Part shown: piece after piece, positions 21,767 through 31,903 of the stretch
Position numbering within the stretch: the first letter of the stretch is position 1
Layout: each line of letters opens with the position of its first letter
Assembly: GCA_009829735.1 (NCBI GenBank)
Contig: CM020620.1
Span: 28,552,951-28,616,950 of the forward strand
Source of the DNA: Pyropia yezoensis
Lineage: Eukaryota; Rhodophyta; Bangiophyceae; Bangiales; Bangiaceae
Reading direction: 5' to 3'
Length of the DNA: 64,000 bases
Position numbers and translations under genes: made by a program
Notes under the pieces: model-generated
Databases searched by the model: none
What the model was told of the DNA's origin: nothing
The model's input: the letters and a program-made list of their open reading frames with translations, nothing else

Positions 21767-22266
21767 NNNNNNNNNNNNNNNNNNNNNNNNNNNNNNNNNN
21801 NNNNNNNNNNNNNNNNNNNNNNNNNNNNNNNNNNNNNNNNNNNNNNNNNNNNNNNNNNNNNNNNNNNNNNNNNNNNNNNNNNNNNNNNNNNNNNNNNNNN
21901 NNNNNNNNNNNNNNNNNNNNNNNNNNNNNNNNNNNNNNNNNNNNNNNNNNNNNNNNNNNNNNNNNNNNNNNNNNNNNNNNNNNNNNNNNNNNNNNNNNNN
22001 NNNNNNNNNNNNNNNNNNNNNNNNNNNNNNNNNNNNNNNNNNNNNNNNNNNNNNNNNNNNNNNNNNNNNNNNNNNNNNNNNNNNNNNNNNNNNNNNNNNN
22101 NNNNNNNNNNNNNNNNNNNNNNNNNNNNNNNNNNNNNNNNNNNNNNNNNNNNNNNNNNNNNNNNNNNNNNNNNNNNNNNNNNNNNNNNNNNNNNNNNNNN
22201 NNNNNNNNNNNNNNNNNNNNNNNNNNNNNNNNNNNNNNNNNNNNNNNNNNNNNNNNNNNNNNNNNN
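21767..22266. other. Assembly gap of exactly 500 N
   Basis: This is a round-number placeholder between scaffolded contigs. Frames drawn through it have no meaning. Confidence 0.98.
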
Positions 22267-23563
22267 GGACCCGACAAGTATAAGGGAGGTGATAACCCTG
22301 TACCGGTACTCGCAGTTGGCGAGGCATCACCCATGGAGTCAAGGGACAAGTGGGGCGGCTTCGTTTCTAAGGAGCAACCTTCCCTGGTCGCCCCCAAGCA
22401 GATCAGGAACCAGCGGTTCCGGTCTTGCTGGCTGTGCCAGAAGGAGGATCATATGTCCTACCAGTGCCCGACCATTCCCGAGGATCTCCAGGAGAAAACT
22501 CAAGCGTCAAGGACTGGTGTTTGCAAAGGCGGTCAACTGGGCTGACCGGCGGGCACCCTCCAAGATGGACAAGGCACAGGTACATGCCATCCGAGTGGCA
22601 ACCTTACAGAGCATCACGGAGGCTCTGGCAAGGGAAGCTCCTACGGACTTTGACCTGGAGACCGAAACCTCTAAGGACTCCTCTGAGCCGGGAAACGAGT
22701 AGGGCAGGCGCTCTCCCCAAGTGTCTTCCCCGAATCTCCAACGGCAGGGTACTTCTACCTGTTCTCCCTTGCGTGCCGGGAGAAAGGACGGCAGTTACCT
22801 GCTCAACCGGTAGCCGCCTGGACACCCTGTTTGTTCAAGGGGACCTTGCTCGTCCTGCGTAAGGAAAACCTCAAGATTAATGCTCGTATGCGTGTGGGGG
22901 ATAGCCTCCCCCAAGCTGTTACGCCGGTGGTCGACACGGGAGCCGGACCAAGCGTCATCACTGAGAACCTGTTACCTCCGGGCTGGCGTCGACATGCCTG
23001 GAGAGCGCCTACCAAGACCCGGATTGTAGACGCATCAGGTCAAACCCTACGACCGCTTGGCCGTCTTCCCGTCGCCATCTATGTCAACAATGAACCAATG
23101 CTTTTTCCCTTTCTAGTAGTCAAGACCTTATCAGTCCCCCTCATCCTAGGCTGGGACTTCCAGAAGCAGCATGTCAAGAGCATCCTACCCGGAGAAGGAA
23201 AGGTGCAGTTCAACCATGGGTTTGTGTCACCAGTGCTGGAGCACCTGGACACCAAGGTTCGTGTGGCCAAGAACCAGAAGGAACGCATCCCACCCTCCAC
23301 CTTGACCCTCATCAAACCGGTGCTCCTACCTCCTCGCTCGGAGACCAAGGTTCAAGTCACGACCCGGACTGCAGGTCAATGCCTGATCTACGGACGCAAG
23401 GAATTTCTGGCGAAACACCGATTATACCTAGCCCACGGACACCACAAGAAGGTGGAGAGGCACACCCCGTTCTCGGTGCTGATCGTCAACGTGAGCCGGA
23501 AGCCAATAACCCTCGCCAAGGGCACTCGAGTTGGTACAGCAGAGCCTTACCGGGGGTCCGCCC
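22267..23563 (+). repeat. Copy 2 of the 1297-bp segment duplicated across the gap
   Basis: This starts in the middle of gag immediately after the N run and reads on without a seam into the rest of pol. It is the copy that belongs with the downstream pol gene. Confidence 0.9.
22690..22696 (+). promoter_or_regulatory. Probable -1 ribosomal frameshift heptamer, gag/pol of B
   Basis: GGGAAAC sits in the gag frame as G GGA AAC, one codon before the gag stop (22700-22702). Pol is in the -1 frame, which has no stop between the heptamer and the protease, and I see no ATG there. This heptamer is a known slippery sequence, used for example by feline immunodeficiency virus. Confidence 0.65.
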
Positions 23564-26500
23564 GCGCTATGAGCAAGGAAGACCTCTTCAACCTGCAACA
23601 AGAGCTGGCATCCAACTTGACGGCCTTAGACGTATCTCCGGAACAAGAGCAGGCTGGCCGTACTACTCCGAAGCCGGAACAAGCACCGCCCGGGATGCCG
23701 AAGGTCAACCAAGAAAACGTCCCTCCCGACTTGAAGGAGGCACTGGAGAAGCTTCTCCAGGAATATCGGCACCTGTGGTCCGGAGAGCTGGGCAAGATGG
23801 ACGCCACCCTACACCGGATTCAACTCAAGCCAGATGCCAAACCAGTGCACATGCACCCATACCGGGCTGGACCTCATCGCCGGGATGAGATTGAGAAGCA
23901 GGTTAACAAGATGCTCAAGATGGATGTTATCGAGCCGTCTGATGGCGAGTGGGCTTTCCCGGTGGTAGTCGTCCCGAAACCTGGCGGTCACTTCCGTTTC
24001 TGCGTTGACTACAGACGCCTGAACGAGATGACAGTCAAGGATGTATACCCGATACCCCGGATGGATGATTGCCTCGACTTTCTTGGTGATGCCACCCTCT
24101 TCTCGACGCTGGATTGTAATGCCGGTTACTGGCAGATCCCTCTGGCTGACGAGGACAAGGACAAGACTACCTTCACGTGCCACATGGGACTGTTCCGGTG
24201 CAAGCGTCTCCCTTTTGGTCTCACTAATGCTCCGGCAACCTTCCAGAGAGCCATCGACATCATCCTGTCGGGGCTAAGGTGGAGAACATGTTTGGTCTAC
24301 CTGGACGACATCATTGTTTTCTCCAAGACCCCAGCGGAACACCTGGAGCACCTTCGAGAGGTCCTGGCCCTCCTGTCCAAGGCTGGAGTTACCCTCAAGG
24401 CCGAGAAGTGCCACCTGTTTGAGACTGAGGTGGAGTACCTGGGGCACGTGCTGAGTCCGGGGGAGCTCCGAGTCAATGAGAAGAACATCAAGGCCCTCCG
24501 GCATGCACGGCAACCTAAAACCCAGACGGAACTCAAGAGCTTCCTGGGTATGTGCAACGTCTACCGCCGGTTCGTACGAGACTACGCTCTGATTGCCCGG
24601 CCCTTGACAAAGCTTACTAGCAAGAAGCTTCCAGCACAACTCCCGGTGTTCGACGAGAAGCAGACAGCAGCCTTCGAAGAGCTCAAGAAGCGCCTGACCA
24701 CCACTCCAGTACTGGCGTTACCCAAGCGGGAGGGTCAGTTTGTTCTGGAGACTGACGCCTGTGGCGTCCAGGTGGGGTGCTCACTACTCCAGCAGCAACC
24801 TGATGGGCACTTCCTCCCGATAGGCTACTACAGTCGCGTCTTGACTCCAGCCGAGAAGAACTATTCCACGACCGAGCGCGAGTGCTTGGCGGTCGTCTGG
24901 GCTTGCTTCCTGTTACGTCCATATCTTGAAGGACAAGAGTTCCTCATCCGGACGGACCACGCCAGTCTAAGGTGGCTGCTATGCATGGACAGCAGTCAAG
25001 GAAGGGTCGCCCGGTGGCGCCTACGCCTTTCGGAGTTCAAGTACAAGGTGTGCACCAGAGCAGGGAGGGAGCACCACTGCGCCGACACCATGTCCCGGCT
25101 GGAGACTCCTGCAACCGATACCGGTCCTATCCCGGAGGAAATACCTTGCTTCATCCTCCCGAATGTCGGACGTGGCTGGCACGCTCCCCTGTACGAGACA
25201 CCTGACGCTCATCAACCGGTAACCATTCACCGGATGCTGGAGGCACAATTGACGGACCCTCAATGCTTGGAGCTTCGCCACCAAATGGACCTGAACCGGA
25301 ACAGTCGTTTCTCCGAGTCTACAGACGGACTCCTGGTACGGGTGTCACCCTTCGATGGGGCAACTCAAGTCTACGTACCCCGGAGCCTACGGACTGACAT
25401 CCTACGCCTGGAGCACTCGTCTCCCCAGGCCGGGCATCCTGGTATCAATCGGATGTATGCTTCCATGAGACGACATTATTACTGGGAAACCATGGCCAGT
25501 GACGTCCATAAGTGCCTGGAGGCTTGTATTTCTTGTGCAAGGAACCGGTTGTCCCAGAGGAAGAAGACTTCTAAGCTACGCCTATTCCCTGCGGCGGAGC
25601 CCTTTGCAAGCTTAAGCATGGACATCCTGGGGCCCCTACCTGAGACCTCCAGTGGCAACATATACCTGCTCATCATTTGTGACCGGTTCTCCAAGTTCAC
25701 TCGAGCAATCCCGTTGAGAACCATCACGGCTCTGGATGTCACGTCGGCCTTCTGCGAGTACTGGATAGCTGCCTACGGCCCTCCAGACTCCGTCTTAACC
25801 GACAACGGTCCCCAGTTTGCATCCCTGTTCTTCCAAGGAGTCTGTGACCTGATGGGCATCAAGAACTTGTACACCACGACGTACCACCCTCAAACGAACG
25901 GTCAGGTGGAACGATTCAACCGGACCCTAGTGGACATGCTACGGCACTACGTGGAGGAGCACCAAGAAGACTGGGACGAGCTCCTGGCTGTCCTCACTCT
26001 AGCCTACAACTCCCGAGTTCACCGGACAACGGGAGTCGCTCCACTCGACTTTGTCACCCCAAGGCGGCTGACCAACTTCTCCCTGGAAAGAATACCGGAT
26101 GGTCTCCAGCCTGCACTGAAGTCAGGTCCCAAGGCAAAGGATGAGTTCCTGGAACAACTAAAGCTCCTGCTCCCAAGAGTCAAGGAGTCAATCTCAAAGA
26201 CCCAGGAGCGATACAAGCGGGACTATGACAAGGGTGTCCGGGAAAAGAACAAGGAACTGGGTGGTGGCGACTGGGTTTTTGTGGACAACCATAGCAAGAC
26301 CCGGGGGAAGCTGGACTCTAAGACGGATGGACCTTATGAGATTCTCAATACGGATGGCTGGACCTTCCTTCTAGACGTGGATGGCTCTCCGTACCGGGTG
26401 AGCAGCGACCATGTCACCCGAGCTCCACCGCCAAGCCAACGGGACTTGACCCGGCGTAAGCGGACAGCGATACCCTGGCTATCCCAAGAAGAAGGTCGGG

Positions 26501-26736
26501 AATTTGTCTACGTCAAGTTTGTCGACCATGCCTGGAGAGATGGACGCCTGTACCTGCGAGTACGCTGGTTCGGCTTTAACCCAGCAGATGATACATGGGA
26601 ACCCTCAAACCGGCTACCCATCGCGGACGTCTGTGCCTACACGCGACGGAACGGGATCGAGGGCACTCCAGTGGCCAGAGCCGGCAAGATTCTGGAGTCG
26701 GACACGGAGGGGGGGGGGCAGAATCGGGGCAGGTGA
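22831..26736 (+). CDS. pol: Pol polyprotein of element B (protease, RT, RNase H, integrase, chromodomain)
   Basis: The frame is open for 1301 codons counted from a TTG at 22831, but translation probably enters by frameshift from gag, so this start is arbitrary. Domains by residue from 22831: protease DTGAGPS at 35 with LILGWDF later; reverse transcriptase with FCVDYRRLN near 390 and YLDD at 490; RNase H acidic residue at 642 (ETDACG); integrase HHCC zinc finger from His862; catalytic D931, D991 and E1027 (D,D-35-E); chromodomain about 1224-1275 (FVDHAWRDGRLYLRVRWFG, DDTWEP). All key motifs are present. It copies element RNA to DNA and inserts it. The closest relatives in the window are A2 and C1. 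Confidence 0.92.
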   Translation: MFKGTLLVLRKENLKINARMRVGDSLPQAVTPVVDTGAGPSVITENLLPPGWRRHAWRAPTKTRIVDASGQTLRPLGRLPVAIYVNNEPMLFPFLVVKTLSVPLILGWDFQKQHVKSILPGEGKVQFNHGFVSPVLEHLDTKVRVAKNQKERIPPSTLTLIKPVLLPPRSETKVQVTTRTAGQCLIYGRKEFLAKHRLYLAHGHHKKVERHTPFSVLIVNVSRKPITLAKGTRVGTAEPYRGSARAMSKEDLFNLQQELASNLTALDVSPEQEQAGRTTPKPEQAPPGMPKVNQENVPPDLKEALEKLLQEYRHLWSGELGKMDATLHRIQLKPDAKPVHMHPYRAGPHRRDEIEKQVNKMLKMDVIEPSDGEWAFPVVVVPKPGGHFRFCVDYRRLNEMTVKDVYPIPRMDDCLDFLGDATLFSTLDCNAGYWQIPLADEDKDKTTFTCHMGLFRCKRLPFGLTNAPATFQRAIDIILSGLRWRTCLVYLDDIIVFSKTPAEHLEHLREVLALLSKAGVTLKAEKCHLFETEVEYLGHVLSPGELRVNEKNIKALRHARQPKTQTELKSFLGMCNVYRRFVRDYALIARPLTKLTSKKLPAQLPVFDEKQTAAFEELKKRLTTTPVLALPKREGQFVLETDACGVQVGCSLLQQQPDGHFLPIGYYSRVLTPAEKNYSTTERECLAVVWACFLLRPYLEGQEFLIRTDHASLRWLLCMDSSQGRVARWRLRLSEFKYKVCTRAGREHHCADTMSRLETPATDTGPIPEEIPCFILPNVGRGWHAPLYETPDAHQPVTIHRMLEAQLTDPQCLELRHQMDLNRNSRFSESTDGLLVRVSPFDGATQVYVPRSLRTDILRLEHSSPQAGHPGINRMYASMRRHYYWETMASDVHKCLEACISCARNRLSQRKKTSKLRLFPAAEPFASLSMDILGPLPETSSGNIYLLIICDRFSKFTRAIPLRTITALDVTSAFCEYWIAAYGPPDSVLTDNGPQFASLFFQGVCDLMGIKNLYTTTYHPQTNGQVERFNRTLVDMLRHYVEEHQEDWDELLAVLTLAYNSRVHRTTGVAPLDFVTPRRLTNFSLERIPDGLQPALKSGPKAKDEFLEQLKLLLPRVKESISKTQERYKRDYDKGVREKNKELGGGDWVFVDNHSKTRGKLDSKTDGPYEILNTDGWTFLLDVDGSPYRVSSDHVTRAPPPSQRDLTRRKRTAIPWLSQEEGREFVYVKFVDHAWRDGRLYLRVRWFGFNPADDTWEPSNRLPIADVCAYTRRNGIEGTPVARAGKILESDTEGGGQNRGR

Positions 26737-26847
26737 TCGTGACCGGGGTGAAGACGCTCGACCTCGGCACCGGTGTGGACGTGCTCGAGGCTGTGCACGG
26801 TGGCACCTGGTTCGGCCCGAGGACGTGCCGGACTAGGGAGGGAGCTA

Positions 26848-27420
26848 TGTAGCATCCCTGGCCCCGACTTGGCGCCGACCCGGGACTGCAACCAGAGGGC
26901 ACCAGGTGCCAGAACACGCCCGCCGTGTGGCGATGGTTGGCGGCCGTGGCCCGTGCCCGGCACTGGGATGCGGTGGACTACGCTATCCACACGCGAGAGA
27001 GGGATTTCTGATGTGTTTTTGCATATTTGTGAGGGACTTGATTTGAGAGAATTTGAGTGTGAGATTAGTGAGTGGGAATAGAATTAGTAGTGATAGTGGC
27101 CCCCGACCTGACGAGGTTAGACTCGGGTCGGGGCCACTCGGGGTTATGGGGGGGGCTACCGGGCCAACGTGCCGGGGTTCCCCCAGATGCACGTTAAGAG
27201 GGACAGCGAGGCGCCCTCGGCCCGCGCCCTCAGGGAAAAAGACAACTGCGCGTTTGCTTTCCTCTTCCCCGTGTGCACTACCGTGCGTATCTGTTTGCCC
27301 TGCGAGCAGGCACGTGAGGCAACAGGCATACCATTCTCGTAGTTCCCCTTTCTGCGTTACCTGTCCCTTTCCCCCGAGGGATATTGACACGTGTCTGAGA
27401 GGATCGAGTTTTATACCACA
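26848..27420 (+). repeat. Family B 3' LTR
   Basis: This 573-bp LTR appears identical to 18360-18932. It is preceded by the purine-rich AGGGAGGGAG, a fitting polypurine tract, and followed by the target duplication GGTCC. Its hairpin lies at 27096-27137. Confidence 0.92.
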
Positions 27421-28445
27421 GGTCCCAGCGTAACAATAGGGTCGGCCCCCTCACTAGGGGCCGGCAAGAGATCCGTGGGGACTTCGAGCACGGGTCCGTC
27501 ATACGGGATGGCGAGGCCTTCGGCGAAGTTCTTGGGCAAGTTGACCGCCCGGTTTGTGATGTTCATGATGTGGATCCGGAAGGCCCGCCGGGTCCGTACG
27601 TTAACAAGGGCGTTACGCAGACGGAGCCCTTTCTTAGCCATCTTGTGCGGCCGTTCATAAAGTAAACAACGTCTATTCATTCCACACTTGACCTAGACCG
27701 CTTAGAGGGATCGGGTTGCCAAAGTTACACCCTGAGAGAGGTACAGGGCAGAAGGATCTTGGCGTACGAGGTTACCCTTCACAGGAAAGGCGTTCTGGGT
27801 CTTTCCGTCCCACGTTCCCTTGGCGTACGTCAGGAAACCCAGGTTCCAAAGCCTAGACTCTGTTACAGGGTAGATCGCTTTAACGTGCTCCTTCTGAAAG
27901 TCCATCCGAAGGATCAACGGTACCGAGCGGGCCCTGACCACGAGGGACTCGAACTCCGTCGGCTTCCCGTTCACAATAACCGATAGTTCCACGATCCCAC
28001 AGGCCCGTATCAACTGACCCGAGGCGTCACACACATGCGTCGACTTGGGGGCTCTCGGAGCGAGTCGTCACCACCCGTCAGGGAGGATGGTCTCACGCAC
28101 CACGCTTGGCCCAGGACCAGTGTCCAGGATAGCAGTGGTGTTCTTCGGTTCCTCCCTGTCCAATCGAACCAAAGCATTCAAAGCAAAGTTTCTCTTACGC
28201 TGTATAAGCAAGGTACCCTTGAACCCGTAGGGCTTCTTCATTCCCATCCGACGACAGAGCCCAGACTGAGATCGTCGTGCCAGAGAGGGAAAACAGGAAC
28301 AAGGGGTGGTCAAAGTAATAGGAGACTCAGAAGGTACATTTATAACGGGGCCCTTAAGGATCTTGGAGAACCCCAACGCAGTTGCGAACGAGCAGGTACT
28401 ATCCCGACGATAGGGAGGGGACCGTTTCGATCCGCCCCCTGTCAC
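27421..28445 (-). pseudogene. pol: Element E: protease and protease-RT linker remnant
   Basis: The protease motif ILDTGPGPSVV is seen near 28120. Downstream pieces such as SVPLILRMDFQKEHVKAI match the flap and C-terminal part of the B protease (SVPLILGWDFQKQHVKSI). The linker (NITNRAVNLPKNFAEGLAIP) matches the B segment before reverse transcriptase. It stops at the B insertion and carries several breaks. Confidence 0.75.
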
Positions 28446-30114
28446 TCTTTTCCCGAGGTCCCCGGCTCCTGGAAACCGTCGTTCACTTGGTACCCTCGGT
28501 CCGCCTCGTGATCCGAGAGGTGTATCCCTTCACAAAAGGCCTGAACCATAGCAACCCGGATCTGACAATGGAACTGGCGGTCCGCTTTCGGCTTTACTTC
28601 GATACTCTGACTCCGTCCACGAGTGGCCGCAAGGAACGAGTCCCGGGCCTGGAGAACCGCTTTCCGTTGGACCTCAGACAACATGGAACATTGATGGGCC
28701 ATGTGACCCGGTTATCAACAAAAATTAGAACGGCACAGGAGTGGACTGTCCATGGTACGTATCCCCACGAACTGGGGCGTGGGTCCCTTGAACCCGAACA
28801 CTTGACTTGACCCGTTCTTTTCAGTTTCCTTCTGGAGGGGGCCCTTAAGGATCGTCGAGGGGCCCATAGGATGAACAGCCATCAACGGGGACGAGTCCAA
28901 CGAGCGATGGGGCCTCGGTTCAGTGGGTCTGCGGACGGTTCCAGAGGGGCCAGCCGTGGTCACAGAGGACCCTCGGGCCATCTTGAAAACCTCGGTAGCC
29001 CCCTTGTTCTTGCCCGCAGTAAGCGTTACCATCTGCTGGTACGTACGGTCAGGAATAATTTAAACAAATGCGTCCGTACGTAGGTACTCAGGGAGCCCTC
29101 TATCAGCTGCTGTTTCATGGTACCTTCGGTGTGGATGTTACCGCATAGTTCCGTCAGACCCCGTAAGCTTACCGCAAAGGCCTCGATACCCTCATCTGGC
29201 TCCTTGGCGGCCCGACTGAACTCATCCTGCGCCAGTGCCAACGCAAGGGATTCAGCGTACGATTCAAGGAACAAGTTAACAGCCTCGGAGTAACTCGTGA
29301 TCGAAGCGCCACCTGACGCGCTTGAGGTGTCCGAAAGGGCCCGAGTGTACCGCAGTTCCGCGTCCCCAGACAGGAAATGAGGGATCGCGTACAGGGCCAA
29401 GCCCTCGGAAACCCCATTATTTTTACATGCCTTAACCAGTTTGCGTAGTCACGTGAACACCTTGAGGGCCTCCTTGCCAGAGAAATTAGGGTAGCCACGA
29501 AAAGAGTGTTTCATGTAACGAGCAACCCGTCCCATCTTGCGTGCTTCTCGCGTTCCAGAGGTCGATTTCTTGTTCCGTAGGCGATACGTACGATAGTCCA
29601 GGACCCGGGCAAATCCATCTTCGGAAGACTTGATTACCTGGGGCTTGGTTCGTGGGTTCTGAATGGGTTCCAGGTCCTCCTCGTCGGAGACGGATGAAAA
29701 TGTGGTACCAGAAGAAGAAGAGGAAGAGGAGCCACTCGAATGATGACGACGCCGGCGACGGCGGGAACGAGAACGATCGGAACGACTGGTATCACGGGAC
29801 GCACGCTGGCCAGCAGGACTCTGGCTCAGCGCCTGGGAAACAGTAGCCAAATTCTCATCTCGAAACGTTTCCAGTGTGGACACAATATCCTGGGACCCAG
29901 TAACAGTAGCCAAAGGTGGAACTCGGGTCCCTGACTCAGAACCCGCGTCCCCACGTAAACCCTCACCAGTTGTAGCACGGATCCCACCCGGGGGCCCTGT
30001 CCCCCGACGAGGAATTCCTGTCGGCCCGCCTCTGCCACGGTTCGACGGACCCAAGGGACCACCGCGGCCGCGGCCAGCGGGAGTAACCATCGAATTGCCC
30101 GACACGCGCACCAC
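28446..30114 (-). pseudogene. gag: Gag region of element E, several breaks
   Basis: The N-terminal part, from about 30114 (a nearby ATG is at 30090), is Gly/Arg/Pro-rich (GRGRGGPLGPSNRGRGGP), then has an Arg/His block, a serine run and acidic residues. This is the same order as in B Gag. A capsid-like segment at 29026-29400 (SYSEAVNLFLESYAESLAL, then LRGLTELCGNIHTEG) aligns with the B capsid section. The part nearest pol is too decayed to define a zinc knuckle. Confidence 0.7.
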
Positions 30115-30268
30115 GGCCCCGTCCGCCCGAAGGGACAGGGTCCGTCATGTTGGCCGTGCGGCACTCGACCTGAACCAATCAATCTCGTTACTAGAAACGA
30201 GAACCAAGGAACCAAACGCCACTGAGAAAGAAGAGGACTGTTCCGATACAGAAAAAGAGTAAAGCCCT

Positions 30269-30285
30269 CCCCTGCTGCTCCACCA
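30269..30285 (-). promoter_or_regulatory. Primer-binding site, element E
   Basis: On the minus strand this reads TGGTGGAGCAGCAGGGG, the same primer site as in A, B and C, four bases from the LTR edge at 30290. Confidence 0.8.
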
Positions 30286-30289
30286 TAAA

Positions 30290-31020
30290 TGTAGCCTAAT
30301 GAGACACAGAATCCCGGACCCAGAAACCACAACCACACACACAGAGACCCCAGTCCGAAGCCCAGGTGGGAACAGGTTAGAGCCCCTGCTGATCCGCTCG
30401 CTCGCCACGATACGAGGCAAAGGTAAACACGACAAAACCCCGAGGGAGAACGAACCCAAAGCACTGTTGATTTTACAAGATGGCCCCGGGGAGTTCCCCG
30501 GAGCACCCCTCAAGAACCTTCCCCCCCTGGCCCCTCCAGGGGCCCTGAGGGAGGCCCCCAGAAGGCGCCCCCAGCGGGCCAAGTGCCACCAAGGCACCGG
30601 CCGCTCACCGGGCCAAATTACAAAAAGCAAGTGAAATCCCCCCACACACAAATGTCAATCCCCAAAAAAAAACCCAGTGGGAAAAAGAGGAAAGACACAA
30701 AATCACGAAAGGAAAACAAATGCGAAAAATCAAACAAATAACCCGAAAGTCAGTATGCCCCAACCCGGCAAGTCCTCCGCTCCGGGGGACCAATCAGGGC
30801 ACCGGGCGTGTCGCCACAGCCCCGGGCCACCGATGCAGGGATCCCAAGCCAGCACGTGGTTCCACGTAACGCCGCCAGCCGGGTCCCAAGTCCGCCTCCC
30901 GGGTCCCAATGGAACCTGAGGGCCACAACGCCACTTGGCCCCCTCACTAGGGCCGAGCGTCCCGCTGGCCAACTGGGAAGCCGGGGAGAGGGACTGGAAA
31001 GAGTCCGACAGGGTTTTACC
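30290..31020 (-). repeat. Family E LTR (5' LTR of E; outer edge approximate)
   Basis: The inner edge is TGTAGCC at 30290. The sequence is reverse-complementary to the solo LTR 13631-14358, including a shared stretch around CGAAAGTCAGTATGCCCC. An extra partial copy of the outer 200 bp follows at 31025-31232, so the outer boundary is uncertain. Confidence 0.65.
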
Positions 31021-31024
31021 AGGG

Positions 31025-31232
31025 TCAAACAAATAACCCGAAGGTCAGTATGCCCCAACCCGGCAAGTCCCCCGCTCCGGGTGACCAGTCAGGGCACCGG
31101 GCATGTCGCCTCTGCCCCGGGGCACCAATGCAGAGATTCTCGGCGAGCGCGAGATTCCACGTAACGCTGCCAGCCGGCACCCAAGTCAGTCTCCCAGGTT
31201 GCAACGCTCTCAGGGGCTCAGAACGCCACAAT
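31025..31232 (-). repeat. Partial second copy of the outer part of the E LTR
   Basis: This is a diverged repeat of 30733-30935, starting at AAACAAATAACCCGAAGGTC and ending ACGCCACA. It shows that the E LTR end was duplicated locally. Confidence 0.6.
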
Positions 31233-31903
31233 GGCGCCCCCGACCGTGTAGGGCGCCAACCGTGCCGCTGCAGAACGCCAGTGTGGGGCGTAATCTTGGA
31301 CCTAAATACAAACATTCAAACCGCGAAGCCGCGGTCACCCACTGCCGCCCTCTGCGTCGTCCACGTCGAGCATCCAAAAAGCACCTCCAGGTGTCAAATT
31401 GGGCCATCACCCGCATCGCGGACGTTGCGCATGGCTGGGACGCGCCACATTCGCACGGACGATTGGGAACAAAAAACCTCCTGTCATCCCGCTCGCGTGC
31501 GGCAGCTAGAGCCCTTGTCTGTTTCCCACACCGGCCGGGGCATTCATGCGCCCCCAGGGGCGTCATGGCGCCACCGACTGTATAGGGCGCCAACCGTGCC
31601 GCTGCAGGACGCCACTGTGGCGCATAAACTTGGAAATAAATACAAACATTAAAATCGCCAAGCCGCGGTCACCCACTGCCGCCCTCTCCGTCGTCTACGT
31701 CGCGCATTCAAAAAGCACCTCCAGGGGTCCAATTGGGCCACCACCCGCATCGGGGACGTTGCGCATGGCTGGGACGCGCCATTTACGCACGGAAAGTTGG
31801 GAACAAAAACATTTATTCCATCCCGCTCGCATGCGTCAGCTGGAGCACTCGTCCGTTCCCCACACTGGCCGGGGCGTCTATGCGCCCCCGGGGGCGTCAT
31901 GCC
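31233..31903. repeat. 334-bp tandem repeat, units 1 and 2
   Basis: Unit 1 spans 31233-31566 and unit 2 spans 31567-31903. Each begins near GGCGCCNCCGACNGTNTAGG and ends near GCGCCCCCGGGGGCGTCA. A third unit is at 50095-50433, and element F lies exactly between units 2 and 3. The units have moderate sequence differences. I do not recognise the family. They lie between two E LTRs in the same orientation. Confidence 0.75.

Larger units (their letters stand above)
18360..27420 (+). mobile_element. Family B Ty3/Gypsy chromodomain element, recently inserted
   Basis: This element has 573-bp LTRs (18360-18932 and 26848-27420) that I cannot tell apart by eye, a perfect 5-bp target duplication GGTCC (18355-18359 and 27421-27425), a primer-binding site, gag and a full-length pol. 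Identical LTRs mean a very recent insertion. Its apparent 9.06 kb includes a 500-N gap and a 1297-bp segment present on both sides of it, so the real length is probably about 7.26 kb. It looks near-whole: pol is open throughout and gag shows about one apparent break, which could be a sequencing error. It has no antisense ORF. Only 111 bases separate pol from the 3' LTR. Confidence 0.9.
27421..31020 (-). mobile_element. Family E Ty3/Gypsy element, 5' part, decayed
   Basis: Reading leftward this is an LTR (from about 31020 down to 30290), the shared primer-binding site, a gag region and the protease part of pol, ending where B is inserted. Nothing recognisable as E lies on the other side of B. 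The E sequence stops at the poly-G tract. It is broken in many places and is the most decayed element with a clear gag. Protein-level similarity is closest to family B. Confidence 0.75.

Noticed and set aside
21679-22702. Frames running through the N gap
   Set aside because: They exist only because N is not read as a stop.
31233-31903. CRISPR-like array
   Set aside because: Units are 334 bp, diverged and without short repeats and spacers, and the DNA is eukaryotic.
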